NCBI GenBank assembly: GCA_051155735.1
Contig: DAXETX010000325.1
Span: 1 to 29,876, forward strand
Length of the DNA stretch: 29,876 bases
Source of the DNA: JASJCP01 sp051155735
GTDB taxonomy: Bacteria; Cyanobacteriota; Cyanobacteriia; Cyanobacteriales; Xenococcaceae
Direction of reading: 5' to 3'
Positions 1-7,362 of the stretch are shown one piece after another. Position numbers and translations under genes: made by a program. Every line of letters begins with the position of its first letter. Within the stretch, counting starts at the first letter, position 1. The notes under the pieces are model-generated. The model was not told where the DNA came from. It did no database searches and was given only the letters and a program-made list of their open reading frames with translations.

Positions 1-2
1 AT

Positions 3-30
3 TTATTACTTATTACTTATTACTTATTAC
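3..30. repeat. Tandem heptamer repeat (4 x TTATTAC)
   Basis: Four perfect copies of the 7-mer TTATTAC run up to the stop codon of the helicase gene; the stop triplet itself (31-33) continues the pattern. Short tandem heptamers of this sort (STRR sequences) are known from cyanobacterial genomes. The array may continue left of the window. Confidence 0.8.
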
Positions 31-2904
31 TTAAAAAGGTTGCAGCCAATAAACCCCTAAAATATCCATCGGTAATTGGGGTTGAATTTTTACAGTTCCT
101 TCTTTGGTGATGGCTCTTACTCGCTGATAGGATTCTTGTAAGACTTCCGCCCTGGATAATGCGATCGCTTTTAGTTCTGTTTCCAAATCTGGCAAGCTAG
201 AAACCACTCTTTCCATCACCGTTTGCATTCTTGCCAAGGGATAATCGTCTTTAGGCTCTACTCTCTGCCAAAGCGAAATTGCTTCCTCTTCCGATAGCCA
301 TTGAGGATTGTTAGGAGAACCAGTAAAAGCCCTTATCAAACATTCTTCTGCAAGTAAATCTTGATTTCTAGGACTAGATAACAAATGACGCAAGCGAAGC
401 AGTAAAACTGTAGTTGTTTTTTGAACCGCATCGGTAACGATAAAACCGCATCGAGAGGCTATGGGATTTTCTGTGTTGGTTAAAGCTTGCTCTAATAAAT
501 ATCTAGCCAATCCTTCAACAATAGGATGATTGCGCCCGATATATTCCACTCCTTCTGGTGCGGGAGAATCAAAAGTAAGTAAACGAGATTCCTCACCAAA
601 GATAAACTCAAGTTTTTCAGGAATACTAGATAACAACCAGCCCTGTTTATTTTTTACTAAAGGACAATTTAATCTCGCACAAGCATCAAGCACAAACTCT
701 TGCACATCATCTTGACTGCCTAAAATGCGATCGCTTTCTTCTAGTTCTTGCTTGATTTCTTCTGGCTTTATGGCTCTTTGAGCAAAGCGGGTACGGTTTT
801 GTTTTTCCCTTTCTACCGCCCTATCCCAACTTTGGTGTACTTCTACAATAGGAGCATCATTAACAACTAAATCTAAGGTTAATTGCTCTGCTTCGGGGGG
901 AAATAAAGATAATTGTTTAACTTCCGTTACCTTGTCGAACAAAGACTTAAATACAGCTTCTTGTACCGAATTACTCTCCATTGGTACGGGAACGCTAATC
1001 CCCAAGGCACGGTGAATTTTATTGGCTTTACGAATTAAAACATCTAATACCGCCCCGTCTATGGGATTATCTCGACCATAAAGAACGATACATTTTACTT
1101 TTGTCGCTGTTTGTCCGTATCTATCGACCCTTCCTTCTCTTTGTTCGAGGCGATTGGGATTCCAAGGGAGATCGTAATGAATAACCGCAGAAAAATGGTC
1201 TTGTAAGTTAACCCCCTCACTGAGACAATCCGTAGCTACCATAATTCTTTGAGGGTAATCTTTTAATTCTTGCAGCCGAATTTCTCTTTCTTCTTCGGAC
1301 TGTTCGCCCGTAATGGCAATTACTCTAGTAGCATTGTTTTTCCTAGTTTCATACTGATCTTTTAAAGCTTCTGCTACATAGTTAGCAGTGGCGATATAGC
1401 GACACCAAATAATTGGTTTATATCCTTCTTCCAGTAAATCTCGAACTAAGCCAATAACTTGCTGTAATTTAATGTCTTGCTTGCCTTTAAGCTTTTCGGC
1501 TTGTTTGACAAACTCTCTTAATTTCCTTTTTTGTGATTCACTATAAGTTTGCTGTACCTGTTCCACTACCGAAGTTGGATTAATATCGATCGCTTTTTCG
1601 GTTTCCGTCTCATCATAAACATAAGTAGCGGATAATTCTTCATCCAACTCTTCTACAACTTCTGTAGTTTTTATTTTCCCTAATTGCCGAGATAAAGTAG
1701 CCACCGCAGCAGCAGGAGAGGACATGACACAGCGAATAATCGCTAAAGCCGACCAATAACGCCCCCGTTTTTGCGCGTAACTCAAACTGTTATTTTCTTC
1801 CTTAATTAGTCCTCGCGCCAGATTATAAACTTGCTCGAATAATTCCCGATATTCTGGAGACAACTGATAGGCAGATTCCAAGGATTCCCGTTCGGGAAAA
1901 GGAGTTTCTTTGTCCATCCACTGACGCACATCCGCCCGACGACGCTGTACGAAATGACGTGCTAATTCTTTTCTTTGCTTCTCTGGAAGATTATCTAAAT
2001 CTAGATCGGCAAATTCTGGATTTATTAAGCCCAACAAGGATAAAAATGATTGAGAAATACCACTGTGGGGAGTTGCGGTTAATAAGACTAAATGACGGTC
2101 TTGTTTTTCCGAAATCTGCTTAACTAATTGATATCGTTGCTGTTTCGTTGTTGCAGTATCGTCGCGATTACTAGCAGTATGAGCTTCATCCACAATTACT
2201 AAATCAGGACAATGTTCCAAAAAACTCGCTCTACGGCGATCTCGAAGAGATCCGCTTCGCGGTGCGCTTTTAGCATAGTCTAAACTAACAATAATATGGG
2301 GATAATAACTAAAAATATGACTACTGCTAATAGGCTTATTCCGTTCTAATTTAGCAACCGTACCAGAACGAATTACCACCGCATCTATATTGAATTTCTG
2401 TTTTAATTCTTTTTGCCACTGGTCGCATAAAGCTGGAGGACACAATACTCCCAGGCGTTTAATTTCCCCCCGATCCAACATTTCACGGGCAATCAAACCA
2501 GCTTCGACGGTTTTACCAATACCTACATCATCAGCAACTAAGAGTCTGATTGTTTCTAACCGTAATGCCATCAACAGAGGTACGATTTGATAGGGGCGAG
2601 GCGTTACACTCAAACGACCCAAACAGCGAAAAGAATTTGCCCCATTCCGCAAACTTAATTTAGCAGCATTTAATAATAGTTTTCCCGCAGCATGGTCTTG
2701 TATATTCTGCCAATCGGGTAAGGGAAACTGCGCGGAATCAATTTTATTAAATTCACCTTCTAGATCGGTAAATATCCCGCAAATTTCGGCTTCATTGCCT
2801 GAAAGGGGACGCAAACGAATAATTTCTTCTAGATCTGAGGGCAAAACTATCCATTGGCGATCTCGGCAAGCGACAATCGACCCTGGCGTGTACGTGGTTG
2901 TCAT
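31..2904 (-). CDS. drmD: SNF2-family helicase, DrmD-like (DISARM-type antiphage component)
   Basis: A 957-residue superfamily 2 helicase/translocase. Seen: Walker A DDVGIGKT at about residues 125-132, DEAH box at 239-242, TATPHSG (motif III) at 276-282, and a C-terminal helicase lobe with QREGRVDRYGQ (motif VI) near 588. The N-terminal region before the ATPase core and the overall length match SNF2-like DrmD proteins of class 1 DISARM, which act with DrmMI, DrmA, DrmB and DrmC to restrict phage. None of those partners is in the window; the gene ends 30 bp from the left edge, and partners would be expected further left. It starts 78 bp after a small XRE gene on the same strand. An apparent in-frame insertion of about eight residues (214-221, APRSGSLR) just before the DEAH box comes from a palindromic DNA segment. 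The helicase call is firm; the DISARM assignment is inference from resemblance. Confidence 0.75.
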   Translation of the reverse strand: MTTTYTPGSIVACRDRQWIVLPSDLEEIIRLRPLSGNEAEICGIFTDLEGEFNKIDSAQFPLPDWQNIQDHAAGKLLLNAAKLSLRNGANSFRCLGRLSVTPRPYQIVPLLMALRLETIRLLVADDVGIGKTVEAGLIAREMLDRGEIKRLGVLCPPALCDQWQKELKQKFNIDAVVIRSGTVAKLERNKPISSSHIFSYYPHIIVSLDYAKSAPRSGSLRDRRRASFLEHCPDLVIVDEAHTASNRDDTATTKQQRYQLVKQISEKQDRHLVLLTATPHSGISQSFLSLLGLINPEFADLDLDNLPEKQRKELARHFVQRRRADVRQWMDKETPFPERESLESAYQLSPEYRELFEQVYNLARGLIKEENNSLSYAQKRGRYWSALAIIRCVMSSPAAAVATLSRQLGKIKTTEVVEELDEELSATYVYDETETEKAIDINPTSVVEQVQQTYSESQKRKLREFVKQAEKLKGKQDIKLQQVIGLVRDLLEEGYKPIIWCRYIATANYVAEALKDQYETRKNNATRVIAITGEQSEEEREIRLQELKDYPQRIMVATDCLSEGVNLQDHFSAVIHYDLPWNPNRLEQREGRVDRYGQTATKVKCIVLYGRDNPIDGAVLDVLIRKANKIHRALGISVPVPMESNSVQEAVFKSLFDKVTEVKQLSLFPPEAEQLTLDLVVNDAPIVEVHQSWDRAVEREKQNRTRFAQRAIKPEEIKQELEESDRILGSQDDVQEFVLDACARLNCPLVKNKQGWLLSSIPEKLEFIFGEESRLLTFDSPAPEGVEYIGRNHPIVEGLARYLLEQALTNTENPIASRCGFIVTDAVQKTTTVLLLRLRHLLSSPRNQDLLAEECLIRAFTGSPNNPQWLSEEEAISLWQRVEPKDDYPLARMQTVMERVVSSLPDLETELKAIALSRAEVLQESYQRVRAITKEGTVKIQPQLPMDILGVYWLQPF
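2239..2265. repeat. Double-hairpin palindrome inserted in the helicase ORF
   Basis: Two adjacent small palindromes lie inside the coding region: GATCTC-GAA-GAGATC, then CCGC-TTC-GCGG. They encode residues 214-221, between AKS and DRRR, where related helicases as I recall them read straight through from KS to DRRR. The base composition contrasts with the surrounding AT-rich gene. It reads as a small palindromic repeat that inserted in frame. Confidence 0.5.
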
Positions 2905-2934
2905 AAATTTTTAAAGAAAAAAGAGCTTAGAAAA

Positions 2935-2981
2935 GTAAGGACGCGACTCCCGAATCGAATTCGGGAGCTTGTGCCGTCCGT
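2935..2981 (-). repeat. 47-nt structured repeat, copy 1
   Basis: On the + strand it has the order GTAAG, outer arm, CGA, inner hairpin CTCCCGAAT-CGA-ATTCGGGAG, CTTGTG, outer arm. The outer stem is GGACG/CGTCC (5 bp) and the inner stem is 9 bp with a triloop. It begins 1 nt after the stop codon of the XRE gene and ends 30 bp before the helicase start. It aligns without gaps to copies at 17593 and 22188. Confidence 0.8.
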
Positions 2982-2982
2982 T

Positions 2983-3231
2983 TCAGCATTGGTATTGTTG
3001 GAATAACTTCTGAGCAGACTCTCCCATTGAATCCAACTTTAAAGAAATTAGTTTTAATGCCATTGGAGATGGTCGAGTATGTCCTTTTTCCCAACGATTA
3101 ACTGTCGAGAAAACAACTCCACATTCAGAAGCAAACTCTTCTTGAGTTAATTGCATCTCTTCTCGTAATTGGCGAATCAGCAAGCCGATTTGAGGCTGTG
3201 GCATTTTTTTTAGAGCCACATAATTAGACAT
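2983..3231 (-). CDS. Small XRE-family HTH regulator
   Basis: An 82-residue protein made almost entirely of a Cro/C1-type helix-turn-helix (about residues 15-70): IRQLREEMQLTQEEFASECG supplies the first helices, and VNRWEKGHTRPSP is the recognition-helix end typical of XRE domains. No effector domain is present. It lies directly upstream of, and codirectional with, the DrmD-like helicase, so it may control that operon; this is inference. A CRP-like palindrome lies about 73 bp upstream of its start. It could also be the antitoxin half of a decayed toxin-antitoxin pair, but no toxin is adjacent. Confidence 0.8.
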   Translation of the reverse strand: MSNYVALKKMPQPQIGLLIRQLREEMQLTQEEFASECGVVFSTVNRWEKGHTRPSPMALKLISLKLDSMGESAQKLFQQYQC

Positions 3232-3302
3232 TATTTCTGTTGATTCTTTTGCAAATGCTATAGATTACGTTCTTAATTTTCTTTGTTAAGTTTATATAAA
3301 GG

Positions 3303-3318
3303 CGTGATCTAAATCACA
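3303..3318. promoter_or_regulatory. CRP-like palindromic site
   Basis: CGTGATCTAAATCACA matches nine of the ten defined bases of TGTGA-N6-TCACA, the consensus shared by E. coli CRP and cyanobacterial SyCRP1. It lies 72-87 bp upstream of the XRE gene start, in the non-coding stretch 3232-3379. Binding is inferred from the motif alone. Confidence 0.45.
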
Positions 3319-3379
3319 GGAAGCGGTGATTCGATCTATTGACAAAGGCAAAAATAAAAATTAAGTAGGTTTTTGAAAC

Positions 3380-3480
3380 TTACCGATACTTAAAAAAGGC
3401 AAACGACACCGATGACAACAACTAAACTCCCATAAAGCAGGAATTTTAAACTTAGCCCTACAATTAGGACATTTGGAAAT
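3380..3480 (-). pseudogene. Zinc-ribbon C-terminal remnant without a start
   Basis: The minus strand reads KCPNCRAKFKIPALW, then FSCCHRCRLPFFKYR and a stop at 3380-3382. The CPNC and CCHRC pairs form a plausible zinc ribbon. The frame is closed by an in-frame TAA a few codons upstream and has no start codon. It lies just downstream of the 28-codon Cys-rich ORF at 3519-3605, suggesting both are pieces of one broken gene. Confidence 0.4.
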
Positions 3481-3518
3481 TAGGGTTAGTTAACAGTTAA
3501 TTGATGCCTATCACATTT

Positions 3519-3605
3519 CTACACAGATTTATACTGCCATTCCATTCGATGACAAGGAACTTCGCCATAACAAGCACCACATAAACGAATTGGCTCACAT
3601 TTCAT
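3519..3605 (-). CDS. 28-residue Cys-rich small ORF (possible broken gene)
   Basis: A short frame beginning MKCEPIRLCGACYGEVPCHR and ending MEWQYKSV before a TAG. It has four cysteines (residues 3, 9, 12, 18) and a histidine (19), in the style of a zinc knuckle. There is no convincing ribosome binding site. A second zinc-ribbon-like frame without a start lies immediately downstream (3380-3480), so this could be the N-terminus of a gene broken by stops and a frameshift, or a genuine microprotein. I do not recognise the family. Confidence 0.35.
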   Translation of the reverse strand: MKCEPIRLCGACYGEVPCHRMEWQYKSV

Positions 3606-3959
3606 ACCAGTTTCTTTTGGTGGAAGCATTAACCTTAAACAAACACTCTCAACCCCTACTGGTTTATCCATATTTGGTATTGGAGAGAAAATGTAATTCC
3701 TTCATAGTATTCATAGACATTTACAGAAACTATTACACTTTCAATTTTGTCTGGATTTCCAATATAAAGTTTATTTTTTAAGCTATATTTAATTAGCTTA
3801 TTGCGTGAGTTGAGTTAATTAGCATTTTAAATTGTTAAAATATCATAGCAGATAAAACTCAACAAAAAAGTTTGAGTATATCATAATTAATTTATTAACC
3901 GAAAATTATCAATTTTGAGATTATAATATCTTTAAATTTCTGTTTACTAACTTTAAACA
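3606..3959. other. AT-rich intergenic region
   Basis: About 350 bp with no frame that looks coding on either strand. The open stretch at 3590-3781 (+) has neither codon bias nor a recognisable protein. The right end holds a likely promoter for the secreted-protein gene. Confidence 0.5.
3922..3927 (+). promoter_or_regulatory. -10 element TATAAT
   Basis: A perfect TATAAT lies 33 bp upstream of the ATG at 3960. No good -35 hexamer is seen at the usual spacing, so this is a weak assignment. Confidence 0.35.
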
Positions 3960-4679
3960 ATGAATAAACTTAGAAAATTATTAGTAATTTTAGGAATATT
4001 ATTAGGTAGTACACAACTAGCTATAGGCATACCAGTTGAGCCTAACCTGACTAAAACTAAAATATCTTCAACTTCCGAACAAATGCTGCAATTATTGTCA
4101 AATTGGAATTTTGAAGTTACTAACTGCCAAGAAGATGTTGCAAAAATCAAGCATGATGTTACAGGAGAAGTAGTTTGTGTAGTTCCCAATGAAACAATTG
4201 GAATAGGTCAATTCATTTATAATTCTAATAATAAGCAATTACAGCCTGCAAATATTCAAGCGATAAATCAAGGCTCAGATGTACCACAAGCTAGTGATAA
4301 TCAAGTATCTATTAATTCTGTAGCTAAAACTGAAGACTCCAGAATAGAACAAGTAGTTTTTGACTTTAACAACTCTTATGATTATGGAGCTTGTTTAGAT
4401 ACAATTTTACTAGCTTATGAAAATCGGGAAGTCGAACTTGATAAAGCTGACAGAAACGATTGCGCTAATCATATTTTTAGTATATTTGGTAAAAATTTAT
4501 CAAAAGATATTACTCTTCAATTAATTCAATTAGCAGATACTTATGCAACAACAGAGTTAGCAACTAAACTTTATCCTTCATTAGGTATCAGAAGAAGAGT
4601 GGCAATCAATCTCGGATATGTTTATGATATCGACCAGGAAAATCGCGAAATACTACAACACGTTACTTCTAATGAATAG
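3960..4679 (+). CDS. Secreted protein of unknown function
   Basis: A 239-residue protein with a clear N-terminal signal peptide: basic MNKLRK, then a hydrophobic core LLVILGILLGSTQLAIG, with likely cleavage near residues 23-25. The mature part is polar and Asn/Gln-rich. It has a first segment with paired cysteines (NCQEDVAK, VVCVVPNE) and a second segment with C-x-D (YGACLDT) and DCANH, so disulfides are possible after export. I recognise no domain. It stands alone on the plus strand, convergent with rnhA 43 bp away; a 6-bp hairpin (4685-4699) between them could serve as a weak bidirectional terminator. Confidence 0.65.
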   Translation: MNKLRKLLVILGILLGSTQLAIGIPVEPNLTKTKISSTSEQMLQLLSNWNFEVTNCQEDVAKIKHDVTGEVVCVVPNETIGIGQFIYNSNNKQLQPANIQAINQGSDVPQASDNQVSINSVAKTEDSRIEQVVFDFNNSYDYGACLDTILLAYENREVELDKADRNDCANHIFSIFGKNLSKDITLQLIQLADTYATTELATKLYPSLGIRRRVAINLGYVYDIDQENREILQHVTSNE

Positions 4680-4684
4680 ATAAA

Positions 4685-4699
4685 ACTAAATATTTTAGT
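4685..4699. terminator. Weak bidirectional hairpin between convergent genes
   Basis: ACTAAA-TAT-TTTAGT in the 43-bp gap between two converging genes. The stem is all A-T but one pair and there is no long T tract, so terminator function is uncertain. Confidence 0.3.
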
Positions 4700-4722
4700 A
4701 TCTAATTTAAGTTAAACCTAGG

Positions 4723-5370
4723 CTATTTACGACCAAAATCTGCTGGAATTTCGCCCCACGAAACAGTATCCCACTTCAAGATTGGATTGTTGTAATCATT
4801 TTCTTCTAACCATTTTATTGCTCTAGCTACTAAATCGAATATTTCTTGATTATTATCAGTTCGTTTTAATTTGGTGCGAACTTTTTTATTTTTTACCCAG
4901 AGCATTGCTGTTGTAGAATCGGAATAAATAGGAATATTTTTACCTTGACTTTTTAAATAAGCTAAACCATGAACAATTCCTAAAAATTCTCCTAGATTGT
5001 TTGTCCCATATGACATGGGTTTTTTATGAAAAATAATTTTTTTAGTTGCTGTATCAACTCCTTGATATTCAACATCACCTGGGTTCCCTCGACAAGAAGC
5101 ATCAACACAAATACTATCCATAATTATTTCATTACAGTTAGTAATGGTGTCTAAAATTTTAGGTTGCTGAGATTTGTTTGATTTCGATAAAGCAATAAAT
5201 TCTTGTTCCGAAAAATTTAAAGCTATTTCCGCTTCTGCTTGAGTTTTAAAAGATTTATATAATGCGCCACTAAATCCTTTAATTTGTGCTTCGCAATCTT
5301 GCCAATTAGTAAATATTCCTGTAGTTCTACCTTTTAAAACAGCGTAATATTTTTTATTTTTAGATGCCAT
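4723..5370 (-). CDS. rnhA: Ribonuclease H with N-terminal viroplasmin-type hybrid-binding domain
   Basis: A 215-residue protein. Residues 5-50 (KKYYAVLKGRTTGIFTNW, FSGALYKSF, AEAEIAL) are the caulimovirus viroplasmin/hybrid-binding domain, known in eukaryotic and some bacterial RNases H1 to grip RNA:DNA hybrids. Residues 84-215 form the type I RNase H fold; the D-E-D-D acidic residues appear at D90 (CVDAS), E128 (NLGEFLG), D151 (YSDST) and D211 (ADFGRK). It degrades RNA in RNA:DNA hybrids, acting in primer removal and R-loop clearance. It faces the secreted-protein gene tail to tail and lies downstream of the M61 peptidase gene (110 bp gap). All expected catalytic residues are present, so it should be active. 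Confidence 0.88.
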   Translation of the reverse strand: MASKNKKYYAVLKGRTTGIFTNWQDCEAQIKGFSGALYKSFKTQAEAEIALNFSEQEFIALSKSNKSQQPKILDTITNCNEIIMDSICVDASCRGNPGDVEYQGVDTATKKIIFHKKPMSYGTNNLGEFLGIVHGLAYLKSQGKNIPIYSDSTTAMLWVKNKKVRTKLKRTDNNQEIFDLVARAIKWLEENDYNNPILKWDTVSWGEIPADFGRK

Positions 5371-5480
5371 TGTTTGTCGTTCTTTTTAAGACGATTCAAT
5401 TTTTCAAGATATTTTATCTATTGTTCTTATCTTAAATACTCTTAAGCCTAATTAGCGATCGCCAATTATTTAACTAATAT

Positions 5481-7214
5481 TTAACCTAGCCATCCTGTAA
5501 GATTATGATGTTGAGCTTCAGAAGCATTCTCTAGTAGTATCACCTCATAACGAGTTGGTTGAGGTTCACTTAAAGTTGCCGATACAGTAAGTAACTCATC
5601 TTGATGAAACAGCGTAATAGTGATCGATTCTCCTGGATGATAGTCTTTGAGGCGTTCATTGAGAGTATCAGCAGTAACGCGAATTCTATCAATAGCTAGT
5701 AACTCATCGTTAGGATCGATTCCTGCGATCGCAGCAGGGGAACTGGCTTCAGTAAATTTAACTATTTCCTTACCACCCTCGGTTTGAACTTTAATTCCCA
5801 AGTAAGGGATGGCTTCTTTATCGTGAATTGGTTTGAGTTTTAAGCCAAAAGGTGCAAAATAAGCATCAAAAGGTAATGCTTTAGTTGTTTCTAAGTAACA
5901 CCTAAAAAAGTCGCTTAAATCTTGTTCCGCTACTTCTTCAAAGACTTGTTGTAAGTCTTCGGGCGTAAACCCAATCTCAGCTTTACCATAACGTTCCCAC
6001 ATAATCCGCATTACATCATCAAGAGATTTTTGATTTTGATGCTTGTTTCTAATTAATAAATCTAATAATAATGCTACTAGTTCTCCTTTAAGATAATAAG
6101 AAATTTGGTTATTATCGCTGTGAGCTTCTCTACGATATAATTTTATCCAAGCATCAAAACTAGACTCGTCTAAAGGCTGTATATTTCGTCCTGGAATTGA
6201 TAAGTATTTAGTAATATCTTTGCTCAAGTTATCTAAAAACTTTTTACGGTTATAAATACCAGCTTTTAACGGAATTAACATATCGTAGTAACTGGTCACT
6301 CCTTCACTAAACCACAGAGAAGTAGTATAATTTTCTTGCTCGTAATCAAAAGTTTCTAAAGCTTTAGGACGAATTCGTTTAATATTCCATAAGTGGAAAA
6401 ACTCATGGGCGACTAATTGCATAAAACGTTGATATTTTTCTTTGTTTTTAAAGCCAAGCCGAGGATAGTTGAGGGTACAGCATTCTTTATGTTCTAAACC
6501 TCCATAACCACTTCCAGAAAGATGGAGTAAAAATAAGTATTTTTCATAAGGCAAACCATCAAAAATCTTAGCTTCTGTTTCAATAATTTTTTTAGTATCT
6601 TTAATAATTTGTTTGATTTGAGCGTTACCTTGTCCCCAGACAGCATAATAGTGAGGCTTATCTAAAACTTCAAAACTAGAGATTTTTTGTTGTCCAACTT
6701 CTACAGGGCTATCTACTAAAGTATCAAAATCTGGAGCAATAAAAGTATGAGGTTTCTCAGGAATATTTGCTAGAGTAGTAGTAACTTCCCACTCTGGTTT
6801 TGGCGGAAGAATTTGTAATTTAAGAGGTTGCTGTATTAATTCGGGAATAAACATAAATAAAGCAGCCCCATTAAAATATCCGTGAGTGGCATCTAGGTGA
6901 TTAGTTCTTACTGTTAAATCATTAGCAAATACTCGATACTTAATAGTGATTTCGGTTTGATTATTGGTAATAATTTGCCAGTGATTTTTAGTAATTTTGC
7001 GACTAACTAATTTCTGCTCACTATTACTTGAAATTGCCTCAAAATCTTGTATATGCCTAGAGTATTCTCGTAACAAATAAGAACCAGGAGTCCAAACAGG
7101 CATTTTTAAATTTAAGGCTTTTTTTTGCCAATGATTAATTTGTAATGTTACTTCAAATAAATGAGTTTGCGGTTGAGGCATTGCTACCTGATAAAACATT
7201 GTTGTTTTAGTCAT
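5481..7214 (-). CDS. M61-family metallopeptidase with PDZ domain
   Basis: A 577-residue peptidase of the glycyl-aminopeptidase-like M61 family. An N-terminal beta-rich region (1-170) is followed by the YGGLEH segment (237-242), the zinc-binding HEFFH (270-274) and WFSEG with the third ligand E304. A PDZ domain occupies about 455-555 (PYLGIKV, AAIAGIDPNDELLAIDRIRV). No signal peptide is evident, suggesting a cytoplasmic protein, although family members vary. The start is supported by a strong Shine-Dalgarno sequence (AAGGAGAT) 8 nt before the ATG; Met-6 is a less likely alternative. It lies between polA and rnhA on the same strand, but its own ribosome binding site and the 148-bp gap to polA suggest separate expression. 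Confidence 0.85.
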   Translation of the reverse strand: MTKTTMFYQVAMPQPQTHLFEVTLQINHWQKKALNLKMPVWTPGSYLLREYSRHIQDFEAISSNSEQKLVSRKITKNHWQIITNNQTEITIKYRVFANDLTVRTNHLDATHGYFNGAALFMFIPELIQQPLKLQILPPKPEWEVTTTLANIPEKPHTFIAPDFDTLVDSPVEVGQQKISSFEVLDKPHYYAVWGQGNAQIKQIIKDTKKIIETEAKIFDGLPYEKYLFLLHLSGSGYGGLEHKECCTLNYPRLGFKNKEKYQRFMQLVAHEFFHLWNIKRIRPKALETFDYEQENYTTSLWFSEGVTSYYDMLIPLKAGIYNRKKFLDNLSKDITKYLSIPGRNIQPLDESSFDAWIKLYRREAHSDNNQISYYLKGELVALLLDLLIRNKHQNQKSLDDVMRIMWERYGKAEIGFTPEDLQQVFEEVAEQDLSDFFRCYLETTKALPFDAYFAPFGLKLKPIHDKEAIPYLGIKVQTEGGKEIVKFTEASSPAAIAGIDPNDELLAIDRIRVTADTLNERLKDYHPGESITITLFHQDELLTVSATLSEPQPTRYEVILLENASEAQHHNLTGWLG

Positions 7215-7278
7215 TTAGATATCTCCTTAATTTTAGATAATTTTATAATTACTCAATAACTTGGTAAAAAAATTTTGC

Positions 7279-7310
7279 TAAGCACTTAAACAATATTAAT
7301 TATATATTTG
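7279..7310. repeat. 32-bp dispersed AT-rich repeat, copy A
   Basis: The segment starting TAAGCACTTAAACAATATTA matches 20235-20266 at about 27 of 32 positions. Both copies are intergenic. They could be ends of a degraded mobile element; with only two imperfect AT-rich copies this is uncertain. Confidence 0.35.
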
Positions 7311-7362
7311 ATTTTTTCTGCATCAGCTATAAGCCTAATTTTGCCCGATTACTTAATGTTAT

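Noticed and set aside
161..168. Recurring GCGATCGC octamers as a possible array or regulatory repeat
   Set aside because: These are HIP1 sites scattered throughout genes and gaps, a normal feature of many cyanobacterial genomes.
3590..3781. Plus-strand 63-codon open frame
   Set aside because: No similarity, no ribosome binding site, and it overlaps the Cys-rich minus-strand frame in AT-rich DNA.
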